From Victivallales bacterium (GTDB lineage: Bacteria > Verrucomicrobiota > Lentisphaeria > Oligosphaerales > Oligosphaeraceae): DNA of 6,027 bases. The notes beneath the pieces are model-generated. The model saw only the letters and a program-made list of their open reading frames with translations. It was not told where the DNA came from and did no database searches. The DNA lies in contig JAFZZD010000707.1 in the NCBI GenBank assembly GCA_017615955.1, positions 1-6,027 of the forward strand. The letters are read 5' to 3'. Shown here piece by piece: positions 1-5,614 of the stretch. Each line of letters opens with the position of its first letter. Positions within the stretch are counted from its first letter, which is position 1. A program made the position numbers and the translations under genes.

Positions 1-1246
1 CGCGGAGCATCTTGCAGAGTTCGCGGGTTGTGACCACGTAGTCGATGTCACGGACGCCGTTAGGCGCGAATTCGGGGCGTGCGGCCTCGTACTTCTTGGC
101 CTGGCAGGGCATGACTGAAACGACGATGAGGTCCTTCGGGGCGATGCCCAGCTTCTGTGCGTAGTAGCTCTTGGCGATGGCGCCGAACATCTGCTGTGGG
201 GACTTGCAGCTGGAAGGAATGTCCAGCAGGTCCGGGAAGTTGTGCTCGATGAAGTTAATCCATCCTGGGCAGCAGCTTGTGAGGATGGGCAGCTTGGCGG
301 AGAGTGATGCGTCAGCTGCATTCTTGCCTCCTTTCAATGCACCAAGGAAGTCCTTTACGCGGCCAATAAGCTCGGTGCCTTCTTCCATGATGGTGAGGTC
401 AGCTGCGAAGTTGGTGTCGAACACTTTGTCAAAGCCCAGGGCACGGAGGCCAGCCACCAGTTTGCCGGTGATTGGGGTGCCTGGCTCAAAGCCGAATTCC
501 TGGCCGATTGCAACGCGCACTGCAGGTGCTGTGCTGACGATGACGGTCTTGCTTGGGTCGTTGATGGCATTCCAGACTTTCTTCACATAGCTGATACCAG
601 TGATTGCGCCAACTGGGCAGGCGTTCACGCACTGGCCGCAGAATGTGCAGGATGTGTCAGCAAGAGGAATCATGCTGGTGGTGCCGACTTTCGCGCTGAA
701 GCCGCGTCCATTGCCAGTCAGTGTGCCGACTGTCTGAACCTTGTTGCAGACGGTTTCGCAGCGGCGGCACATGATGCACTTGGAAAGGTCGCGCATGATG
801 GCTTCGCTGGAGTTGTCGATCGGGAACTGGTTTGTGGCGCCCTTGAATTCGATTTCGCGGATGCCGAATTCAGCGGCCAGCTGCTGGAGTTCGCAGTCCT
901 GGTTCTTGGGGCAGGTCAAGCAGTCCTTCGGGTGGTCGGACAGCAGCAGCTCGAGAACTGTGCGGCGTGCGTTAAGTGCGCGCTGTGAGTTGGTCCAGAC
1001 TTCGACGCGGTCATTGGTGATCGGCGTTGCGCAGGCGGGAACCAGAATCGGGCGCGGGCGGATGCCAGTGGCCTCCACCAGGCAGATACGGCAGGAAGCG
1101 GGCTTGTTGCTAACGCCGCAGCCTAGATCCTTGCAGTAGCACAGGGTCGGTATGTTGATGTTGAGTTTCTGGGCGGCCTCCAGAATGGTGGAGCCAGAGG
1201 GGACAGAAACTTGCTTTCCGTTGATTTTAATGGTTACATCACTCAT
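1..1246 (-). CDS. hydA: [FeFe]-hydrogenase catalytic subunit HydA, C-terminus cut by window start
   Basis: Catalytic subunit of a trimeric cytoplasmic [FeFe]-hydrogenase; it interconverts H2 with protons and electrons at the H-cluster. Only the first 415 residues are present and the frame is open to base 1. Visible order: [2Fe-2S] domain (C36, C52, C55, C72), His-Cys3 [4Fe-4S] site (H105, C109, C112, C118), two-cluster ferredoxin domain (C157/C160/C163/C167 and C200/C203/C206/C210 followed by PVGAI), then the H-cluster domain. H-cluster motif L1 is TSCCPGW at 323-329 (C325 the likely proton-transfer Cys, C326 the ligand); L2 is MPCQAKKYE at 379-387 (C381 ligand, K384). The third motif, with the last two ligands, lies outside the window. 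The start ATG at 1246 follows AGGAGA with 9 nt after GGAG. The first [2Fe-2S] spacing, C-x15-C, is longer than the C-x11-C of clostridial CpI as I recall it. Third gene of hydCBA. The family is certain; an intact C-terminus is assumed. Confidence 0.96.
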   Translation of the reverse strand, partial: MSDVTIKINGKQVSVPSGSTILEAAQKLNINIPTLCYCKDLGCGVSNKPASCRICLVEATGIRPRPILVPACATPITNDRVEVWTNSQRALNARRTVLELLLSDHPKDCLTCPKNQDCELQQLAAEFGIREIEFKGATNQFPIDNSSEAIMRDLSKCIMCRRCETVCNKVQTVGTLTGNGRGFSAKVGTTSMIPLADTSCTFCGQCVNACPVGAITGISYVKKVWNAINDPSKTVIVSTAPAVRVAIGQEFGFEPGTPITGKLVAGLRALGFDKVFDTNFAADLTIMEEGTELIGRVKDFLGALKGGKNAADASLSAKLPILTSCCPGWINFIEHNFPDLLDIPSSCKSPQQMFGAIAKSYYAQKLGIAPKDLIVVSVMPCQAKKYEAARPEFAPNGVRDIDYVVTTRELCKMLR

Positions 1247-1254
1247 TTCTTATC

Positions 1255-1260
1255 TCTCCT
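1255..1260 (-). promoter_or_regulatory. Ribosome binding site of hydA
   Basis: AGGAGA on the minus strand, with 9 nt between GGAG and the ATG at 1246. Its first A is the last base of the hydB stop codon, so termination on hydB and initiation on hydA are closely juxtaposed. Confidence 0.8.
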
Positions 1261-3188
1261 CATTCCTTGACAATGGCTTTCTTGGGGCATCCGTCTATGC
1301 AGGCACCGCACTTGATGCACTTGCTGACGTCGATGACATGCTTCTGCTTCAGTTCACCAGAGATGGCGCCGACTGGGCAGTTGCGCTTGCACTTTGTGCA
1401 TCCAATACAGGCATCGGTGATCTTCAGCGTGTAGAGCTTGGAGCATGTGCCAGCTGGGCATTTCTTGTCCCTGACGTGGGCGATGTACTCGTCCTTGAAG
1501 TAGCGGAGTGTGGAGAGGATCGGGTTTGGAGCCGTCTGTCCCAGACCGCACAGAGCAGTGTCGCGGATGGTGTTTGCCAGTTTTTCGAGTTGGACCAGTG
1601 TCTCTTCCGTGGCTGTGCCGTCGCAAATCTGCTCCAGCATTTCCAGCATACGGCGTGTTCCGATACGGCATGGTGTGCACTTGCCGCAGGATTCGTCCTT
1701 GGTGAAGCCAAGGTAGAACTTTGCCATTGCGGGCATGCAGTCCTTGTCGGAGAGGACAATCATTCCTCCAGAACCCATCATGGAACCAATCTTCATGAGT
1801 GAGCCGTAGTCGATAGGCGTATCCAGGTTTTCCTTGGTGATGCATCCGCCGGAAGGTCCACCTGTCTGCACTGCCTTGAATTCGCGTCCGCCAGCGATGC
1901 CGCCGCCGATTTCATAGATGATCTCGCGGAGGGTTGTGCCCATGGGGACTTCCACAAGGCCTACGTTGTTGACCTGGCCAGCCAGCGCGAACACCTTGGT
2001 TCCCGCATTGCCGCTGATGGTCTTCACGAAGTGGCCGTTCTCATCAAGTTCGGGCTTCCAGTTACCGATCTTGGAGTACCACTTTGCGCCCTTGCGCATG
2101 ATGATCGGAATGGAGGCGTAGGTCTCGACGTTGTTCACGTTGGTGGAGCAGCCCCAGTAGCCGCCGCCGATGTTGGCCGGGAATGGTGGCTTGGTGGTGG
2201 GCTCGCCGCGGAGACCTTCCATGGAGTGAATCAGAGCTGTTTCTTCGCCGCAGACGAAGGCACCTGCGCCCAACTTGATGTTGATATCGAAGTTGAAGCC
2301 TGTGCCCATGATGTTCTTGCCCAGAAGGCCAAGTTCACGAGCCTGGTCGATGGCCAGCTGCAGACGATAGACCGCCAGAGGATATTCTGCGCGGATATAG
2401 ACGAGACCGTTCTGTGCGCCGATGGCATAGCCGCCGATGGCCATTGCCTCGATGATGGAGCAGGGGTCGCCTTCCATGATGGAGCGATCCATGAATGCGC
2501 CTGGGTCGCCTTCGTCAGCGTTGCAGACGATGTACTTTTCTTCGGCCTGGACGCTTGCTGCGATCTTCCACTTCATACCAGTTGGGAAGCCTGCGCCGCC
2601 ACGCCCGCAGATGCCTGAATCAAGTATTTCCTGGACAACGTCAGCTGGCTTCATTTCGGTGAGAGCCTTTGCCAGGCCCTGGAAACCTTCTGCCGCGATG
2701 TATTCGTTGATGTTCTCTTCAGCGATGACGCCGCAGTTGCGCAGCGCGATGCGCTGCTGCTTCTTGTATAAGGGCATCTCCTGGCTGTCCGTAATCTGGG
2801 CCTTCAGCGTGGGCTCGACGTAGACGAGCCGCTCGACGAGCTTGTGGCCGACGATGTGGGTCTGCACGATTTCCTTTGCGTCTTCTGGCTTGACCTTTAC
2901 GTAGAACACGTTGTCAGGCATGATCTTGACGATTGGACCTTGTGCGCAGAAGCCGAAGCAACCAGTCTGGATCACGTTCACGTCGGCTTCAAGGCCTGCT
3001 GCCTTGACTTCGGCGCGGAGATTGTCGATGATTGCCTTGCTGTCGGAGACCAGGCATCCTGTGTCGCCGCAGATGAGAATGTCTTTCTTCTTGGAATCTG
3101 CCTTGGCTCCTGCGAGGCGCAGCGTCAGCTTGACCTTTTCGGAGTCGTACATGGCCATCAAGTCGGCCTTGCTTGTAATCTTATTCAT
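1260..3188 (-). CDS. hydB: NuoF-like flavin/Fe-S subunit HydB of the NAD(H)-linked [FeFe]-hydrogenase
   Basis: FMN- and NAD(H)-binding subunit, 642 residues, close to the usual ~600-640. Domains in order: thioredoxin-like [2Fe-2S] domain (C40, C45, C77, C81); NuoF flavin core with GRGGAGFPTGMKW at 195-207, NADEGDPGAFMDR at 223-235, GAGAFVCGEETALIHSMEG at about 307-325 and NVNNVET at 350-356; an SLBB-type segment at roughly 395-450; the NuoF [4Fe-4S] site (C501, C504, C507, C547); and a C-terminal 2x[4Fe-4S] ferredoxin domain (C594/C597/C600/C604 and C624/C627/C630/C634) absent from ordinary NuoF. C484, H571, C577 and C582 may form the zinc site I recall from HydB structures; that assignment is inference. 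ATG at 3188 is preferred over the adjacent GTG at 3191 because AAGGAGG lies 7 nt upstream of the ATG. The ATG overlaps the hydC stop as TGATG, pointing to translational coupling; hydA follows after 13 nt. Confidence 0.97.
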   Translation of the reverse strand: MNKITSKADLMAMYDSEKVKLTLRLAGAKADSKKKDILICGDTGCLVSDSKAIIDNLRAEVKAAGLEADVNVIQTGCFGFCAQGPIVKIMPDNVFYVKVKPEDAKEIVQTHIVGHKLVERLVYVEPTLKAQITDSQEMPLYKKQQRIALRNCGVIAEENINEYIAAEGFQGLAKALTEMKPADVVQEILDSGICGRGGAGFPTGMKWKIAASVQAEEKYIVCNADEGDPGAFMDRSIMEGDPCSIIEAMAIGGYAIGAQNGLVYIRAEYPLAVYRLQLAIDQARELGLLGKNIMGTGFNFDINIKLGAGAFVCGEETALIHSMEGLRGEPTTKPPFPANIGGGYWGCSTNVNNVETYASIPIIMRKGAKWYSKIGNWKPELDENGHFVKTISGNAGTKVFALAGQVNNVGLVEVPMGTTLREIIYEIGGGIAGGREFKAVQTGGPSGGCITKENLDTPIDYGSLMKIGSMMGSGGMIVLSDKDCMPAMAKFYLGFTKDESCGKCTPCRIGTRRMLEMLEQICDGTATEETLVQLEKLANTIRDTALCGLGQTAPNPILSTLRYFKDEYIAHVRDKKCPAGTCSKLYTLKITDACIGCTKCKRNCPVGAISGELKQKHVIDVSKCIKCGACIDGCPKKAIVKE

Positions 3189-3709
3189 CACTTAGCCTCC
3201 TTGGCCTTGATTTCCTCAACCACCTCGCGTGCCTTGGCGGGGGTGACTTTTGCATAAACTTTTCCGTTGACGCGCATGACTGGCGCCAGACCGCAGCAGC
3301 CGACGCAGCGCAATGCCGTGATGGAGAACAGACCGTCCGCCGTGGGGACTGTGTCCGCCTTGACTCCAAGGACGCGCTCCAGCTCCTGCAATACTGTTTC
3401 AGAACCCTTCACGTAGCAGGCTGTGCCCAGGCATACGTCTATGACGTACTTGCCCTTGGGTTCTGTGGTGAAGAAATTGTAGAAACTCACCACGCCTGAA
3501 ACTGCCGCCTCGGGCAGATACAACTTCTTACCGACGAATGCCTGAACTTCGCGGGGCAGATACCCGAAGATTTCCTGTGCCTTGTGCAGCACCTGGATCA
3601 GGTAGCCGCGGCGACGTTCGTTTTTCGGGTCAATGCCAAGACCTTCAATGAAAGCGCCCAGCTCTTCAAATTTCGCAGCTGCGCCTTCCGACAACTTGCC
3701 ATCACACAT
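3188..3709 (-). CDS. hydC: NuoE-like [2Fe-2S] subunit HydC of the trimeric hydrogenase
   Basis: Small electron-transfer subunit that docks on HydB, homologous to NuoE (24 kDa) of complex I. The protein is 173 residues from the chosen start: a helical N-terminal half (about 1-80, including a GYLPREVQ segment near 49-56 and the VSFYNFF stretch at 74-80) and a thioredoxin-like domain with the [2Fe-2S] ligands C93, C98, C135 and C139 (motifs CLGTACYVKG and CVGCCGLAP). The reading frame is open up to an ATG at 3763 and passes another at 3742, but ATG 3709 is preferred: AGGGA stands 7 nt upstream, the product starts MCDGK and has normal NuoE length, and the 3763 ATG overlaps a TATAAT box. First gene of hydCBA; its TGA overlaps the hydB ATG. 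The NuoE/HydC family is clear; the role as a hydrogenase subunit rests on the adjacent hydB and hydA. Confidence 0.93.
   Translation of the reverse strand: MCDGKLSEGAAAKFEELGAFIEGLGIDPKNERRRGYLIQVLHKAQEIFGYLPREVQAFVGKKLYLPEAAVSGVVSFYNFFTTEPKGKYVIDVCLGTACYVKGSETVLQELERVLGVKADTVPTADGLFSITALRCVGCCGLAPVMRVNGKVYAKVTPAKAREVVEEIKAKEAK
3196..3202 (-). promoter_or_regulatory. Ribosome binding site of hydB inside the hydC 3' end
   Basis: A full AAGGAGG on the minus strand lies within the last codons of hydC, 7 nt before ATG 3188 and 4 nt before the alternative GTG 3191. The spacing decides for the ATG. With the TGATG overlap it makes coupled synthesis of HydC and HydB likely. Confidence 0.85.
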
Positions 3710-3715
3710 TTTTAG

Positions 3716-3720
3716 TCCCT
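3716..3720 (-). promoter_or_regulatory. Ribosome binding site deciding the hydC start
   Basis: AGGGA on the minus strand, 6 nt before ATG 3709 (7 nt counted from GGG). The upstream in-frame ATGs at 3742 and 3763 have no comparable purine-rich site, so this element selects the 173-residue form. Confidence 0.7.
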
Positions 3721-3740
3721 TGTTAATTTTGAACAACTCC

Positions 3741-3759
3741 ATGCGCAGCGAGTGCGCAT
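3741..3759. repeat. Perfect 7-bp inverted repeat in the hydC leader
   Basis: ATGCGCA, a 5-nt centre GCGAG, then TGCGCAT. It sits just downstream of the TATAAT box and spans the predicted transcript start, so it could be an operator for a repressor of hydCBA or a small hairpin at the mRNA 5' end. It does not resemble the TTGTGA...TCACAA site of the redox repressor Rex. Function is inferred from position only. Confidence 0.5.
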
Positions 3760-3761
3760 AC

Positions 3762-3767
3762 ATTATA
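3762..3767 (-). promoter_or_regulatory. Possible -10 box of the hydCBA promoter
   Basis: A perfect TATAAT on the minus strand ends 52 nt before the hydC ATG. That would place the transcript start near 3755 and give a leader of about 45 nt. I see no good TTGACA-like hexamer 16-18 nt upstream, so the promoter is either activator-dependent, uses a different sigma factor, or the match is a chance one in AT-rich DNA. A weaker alternative pair, TTGCAA (3823-3818) and TATCTT (3801-3796), lies further upstream. Confidence 0.4.
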
Positions 3768-3882
3768 AAAAAACTATTTGAAAACTTTGGGGCGTAAGAT
3801 AATCCAAACTATCCCATTTGCAACTCAATAGCCCGCTATTTGATAAAAAAATATCGTTATGGGGAATGAGGCAGTCCGCCTT

Positions 3883-3965
3883 GAGACTAATGGGACTTAT
3901 GGGACTTATGCGACACTATTCTCCAGTTATCCTGTCGCATTAGTCGCATTAGTCCCATTAGTCCC
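3883..3965. repeat. Long imperfect hairpin made of 9-bp units
   Basis: Left arm 3883-3915 is GAGACTAAT, GGGACTTAT, GGGACTTAT, GCGACA. Right arm 3933-3965 is TGTCGC, ATTAGTCGC, ATTAGTCCC, ATTAGTCCC. The 33-nt arms pair at 29 positions (mismatches 3884/3964, 3898/3950, 3902/3946, 3907/3941) around a 17-nt loop (3916-3932). Each arm is a tandem array of a G(G/C)GACT(A/T)AT unit. Outside the arms, TTATGGGG (3857-3864) and CCCCATTA (3978-3985) match as inverted repeats at 7 of 8 positions, so the element may span 3857-3985. It lies between the two predicted divergent promoters, so neither transcript is expected to include it. There is no T-tract, so it does not look like a simple terminator. Confidence 0.85.
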
Positions 3966-3967
3966 AG

Positions 3968-3982
3968 TGGGGATGTGCCCCA
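3968..3982. repeat. Short GC hairpin beside the 9-bp-unit element
   Basis: TGGGG, loop ATGTG, CCCCA: five pairs, mostly G-C. It immediately follows the long hairpin and precedes the predicted -35 of the plus-strand gene by about 20 nt. The right half can alternatively pair with TTATGGGG at 3857-3864. No T-tract follows. Role unknown. Confidence 0.5.
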
Positions 3983-4002
3983 TTACTTATGGCCGTAGTG
4001 CG

Positions 4003-4031
4003 TGGACGCTGTCGTTGCCACATGCTATATT
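4003..4031 (+). promoter_or_regulatory. Probable sigma70-type promoter with extended -10
   Basis: TGGACG (4003-4008, 4 of 6 to TTGACA), a 17-nt spacer, and TATATT (4026-4031, 5 of 6 to TATAAT) preceded by TGC, which makes an extended -10. The start of transcription would be near 4038, about 30 nt before the ATG at 4067. This also argues against translation starting at the upstream in-frame ATG at 3989. Confidence 0.5.
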
Positions 4032-4052
4032 ACTCCCGCATTCAACAACACC

Positions 4053-4058
4053 AAGGAG
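4053..4058 (+). promoter_or_regulatory. Ribosome binding site deciding the start of the ceramidase-like gene
   Basis: AAGGAG ends 8 nt before ATG 4067. The longest open frame begins at ATG 3989, but that ATG has no such site, lies upstream of the predicted promoter, and would add 26 residues of no family character. Confidence 0.85.
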
Positions 4059-4066
4059 AGACAACT

Positions 4067-5419
4067 ATGAAAATAAACTATGGCATTGCGAAGCGTGTCT
4101 TGAATCCACAGGTGCCCATTTCGCTGGCTGGCTATTTCAGCAAGAGAATGTGGGACAGGGTTCTGGATGACATCGAGGTCAGGGCGATTGTGTTCCGCAG
4201 CGGCAAGGACATTGCGGCGATATTGCATTTTGACTTGCTGAACATGGCAACGAATGCCTGCGAGGCGATACTTGCGGAGGTGGAAAGGCGTGGCGTCACC
4301 TGCTTCAGCAAGGAGAATGTGCTGTTCTCCGCAATCCACACCCATACGGCACCTGACATGTGCCCTGGTAACAATGAACATAGCGAGGAGTACAGGCAGT
4401 TTGTGTTTCGTCAGAGTGCGGATGCCCTGCTGGAGGCAATGGCGGACATGCGAGAGGGTGAATTATATCAGGGACTGGCCCGCGACAGCCGCTTCCTTTT
4501 CAACAGACGGTACTGGATGAAAAACGGCACCGTGGTGACTAACCCTGGCAAGCTGAATCCTGACATCGTGCGCCCAGAAGGCGATATTGACCCTGAAATA
4601 CCCATGCTGTCCATTCGTCGCGATGGCAAGGACAATGTCATTCTGTGCAGCATTGTGAACCATTCCGACACGGTGGGCGGCACAGGCGTGTCTGCGGACT
4701 GGCACCACTTCCTCCGCGAAAAGCTGATGGCTGATACTGGCTCCAACATGGTGTTCTCGTTGCTGGGAGCGTCAGGCAACATCAATCACTTTGATGTGCG
4801 CACAAATATGGACCAGACCAACTACGGCGAGGCGAAACGTATTGGATTGGGTTATGCGGAAAGCGTTGAAGCTGCACTTTCCAACATGGTGCCAGTGAAG
4901 GGTGATGGCTGGAAGTTGCTGCATGGCACGGCTGAAAGTACGCCAAGGGAGATTTCGCCAGAGGAAATTGCCGCCGCAAAGGAGACTGTCCAAAAATACG
5001 CCGATGTGCATTTTGAGGCGGGCAAGGCTTTCACCAGCGAGGATTTGGCGAAGGGTGCGCCTGCCGTGCTGAAATACTTTGCGGAGAGGCTGCTAATCCA
5101 GTCAGAGAACAAGGATCCCATGTTCTTCCCGCTGGTTGGCATTGCCTTTGGCGAGAACGCGGTAATTGCGTCCTTGCCCAGCGAGCCATTCACGGAAATC
5201 GGCCTGTGCCTGCGCAAGGACATATTTGCGGACAGGACCTGCCTGGTGGCCACCTTGTCCTGGACGGGCCAGACAAAGAACCTGAGCGGCTACATCCCCA
5301 ATGCCTGGAACTATGGGCGTGGCGGCTATGAGACCGCGCCTCGCTCAAACCCGTTCTCCAAGTTCACCGCCTCACGTCTGCTGGCAAAATGGCGTGAAAT
5401 CGCAGCGCAAATCCGCTAA
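4067..5419 (+). CDS. Neutral/alkaline ceramidase-like metal hydrolase, substrate unknown
   Basis: A 450-residue protein resembling the N-terminal catalytic domain of neutral/alkaline non-lysosomal ceramidases; much shorter than true ceramidases (~650-780) and without their C-terminal domain. No signal peptide or membrane segment is seen, so it should be cytoplasmic, unlike secreted bacterial ceramidases. By eye, the zinc ligands of the Pseudomonas enzyme (His, His, Glu, Tyr) map to H91 or H93 in SAIHTHTAPD, H199 in VNHSD, E373 in LPSEPFTE and Y409 in NLSGYIPN. The segment matching the catalytic-serine motif (GDVSPN in ceramidases) reads GASGNINHFD at about 235-244, with no serine at the catalytic position. 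The gene therefore probably encodes a metal-dependent hydrolase of the same fold acting on another substrate, not a ceramidase. It has its own promoter, is divergent from hydC and stands alone. The fold assignment is moderately sure; the reaction is unknown. Confidence 0.8.
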   Translation: MKINYGIAKRVLNPQVPISLAGYFSKRMWDRVLDDIEVRAIVFRSGKDIAAILHFDLLNMATNACEAILAEVERRGVTCFSKENVLFSAIHTHTAPDMCPGNNEHSEEYRQFVFRQSADALLEAMADMREGELYQGLARDSRFLFNRRYWMKNGTVVTNPGKLNPDIVRPEGDIDPEIPMLSIRRDGKDNVILCSIVNHSDTVGGTGVSADWHHFLREKLMADTGSNMVFSLLGASGNINHFDVRTNMDQTNYGEAKRIGLGYAESVEAALSNMVPVKGDGWKLLHGTAESTPREISPEEIAAAKETVQKYADVHFEAGKAFTSEDLAKGAPAVLKYFAERLLIQSENKDPMFFPLVGIAFGENAVIASLPSEPFTEIGLCLRKDIFADRTCLVATLSWTGQTKNLSGYIPNAWNYGRGGYETAPRSNPFSKFTASRLLAKWREIAAQIR

Positions 5420-5607
5420 ATACAACGCAGAGACGCAAAGTTTTTAACGCAGAGGCGCAGAGGCGTGGAGGAACAAAAAAGCATACGTGACCGCTTTTAT
5501 GCCGCGCCTCTGGAACCGTACCGTCAAGGCAAAAACAGGACATTCAGCCAAGTGGCAGGTAGCATTTGCTCCATTTATTGCAGAAACAATTGTTAAAGGA
5601 TGGAATT
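5420..5607. other. Convergent intergenic region at a composition boundary
   Basis: 188 bp between two genes pointing at each other. It contains the 8-bp repeat cluster and then sequence that changes from GC-rich to AT-rich at roughly 5530-5600. No gene is supported: the small plus-strand frame from 5487 has no RBS, no family signature, and runs into the opposite-strand methyltransferase gene. No strong intrinsic terminator for the plus-strand gene is visible. Confidence 0.65.
5425..5470. repeat. Tandem 8-bp RCGCAGAG-type repeats
   Basis: Units: ACGCAGAG (5425-5432), ACGCAAAG (5433-5440), a spacer TTTTTA, then ACGCAGAG (5447-5454), GCGCAGAG (5455-5462) and GCGTGGAG (5463-5470). The array starts 5 nt after the stop codon of the ceramidase-like gene. 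CAGAGGCGC (5450-5458) recurs inverted as GCGCCTCTG (5504-5512), so the region can fold. From memory, similar CGCAGAG arrays occur between genes in various environmental and gut bacteria. It is not a CRISPR array: the units are contiguous and there are no spacers. Confidence 0.75.
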
Positions 5608-5614
5608 CTATCCT
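5597..5614 (-). terminator. Weak candidate terminator of the methyltransferase gene
   Basis: A near-perfect palindrome, AGGATGGAATTCTATCCT on the plus strand, overlaps the TAG stop. Read on the minus strand, its AGGAT/ATCCT stem is followed by only TTT before other bases. The stem is AU-rich with little loop, so it is at best a weak terminator; it may be coincidental. Confidence 0.25.

Larger units (their letters stand above)
3710..4066. other. Divergent intergenic region between hydC and the ceramidase-like gene
   Basis: 357 bp with no supported gene. From left to right it holds the hydC RBS, the inverted repeat and TATAAT box, an AT-rich stretch at about 3762-3860 with two copies of CTATTTGA (3774-3781 and 3836-3843) and a small AATAGC/GCTATT inverted repeat (3827-3840), then the long 9-bp-unit hairpin (3883-3965), a short TGGGG/CCCCA hairpin (3968-3982), and the promoter and RBS of the plus-strand gene. 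Frames crossing the hairpin encode nothing recognisable. Confidence 0.8.

Noticed and set aside
171..1139. Plus-strand open frames opposite hydA (from 171 and from 741)
   Set aside because: They are antisense to a gene whose protein shows every expected Fe-S and H-cluster motif; no RBS or recognisable product.
1152..3257. Long plus-strand frames opposite hydB and the end of hydC (for example 1152-1802, 2031-2618, 2844-3257)
   Set aside because: Open frames of this kind arise from codon bias on the complementary strand of GC-rich genes; their translations carry no domain signal.
3710..3763. Longer HydC starting at ATG 3763
   Set aside because: No RBS, the ATG overlaps a TATAAT box, and the extra residues cross the inverted repeat; the internal ATG at 3709 has a Shine-Dalgarno sequence.
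3883..3965. Intrinsic terminator or tRNA-like structure
   Set aside because: The arms are far longer than a terminator stem, no T-tract follows on either strand, and there is no cloverleaf or conserved tRNA loop.
3989..4066. N-terminal extension of the ceramidase-like protein to ATG 3989
   Set aside because: No RBS at 3989, a good RBS before 4067, and a promoter-like sequence at 4003-4031 inside the would-be extension.
3859..4170. Plus-strand open frame crossing the 9-bp-unit hairpin
   Set aside because: Its low-complexity translation simply reflects the repeat, and it runs out of frame into the ceramidase-like gene.
5425..5470. CRISPR-like array
   Set aside because: The units are 8 bp and contiguous, with no spacer sequences and no cas genes.
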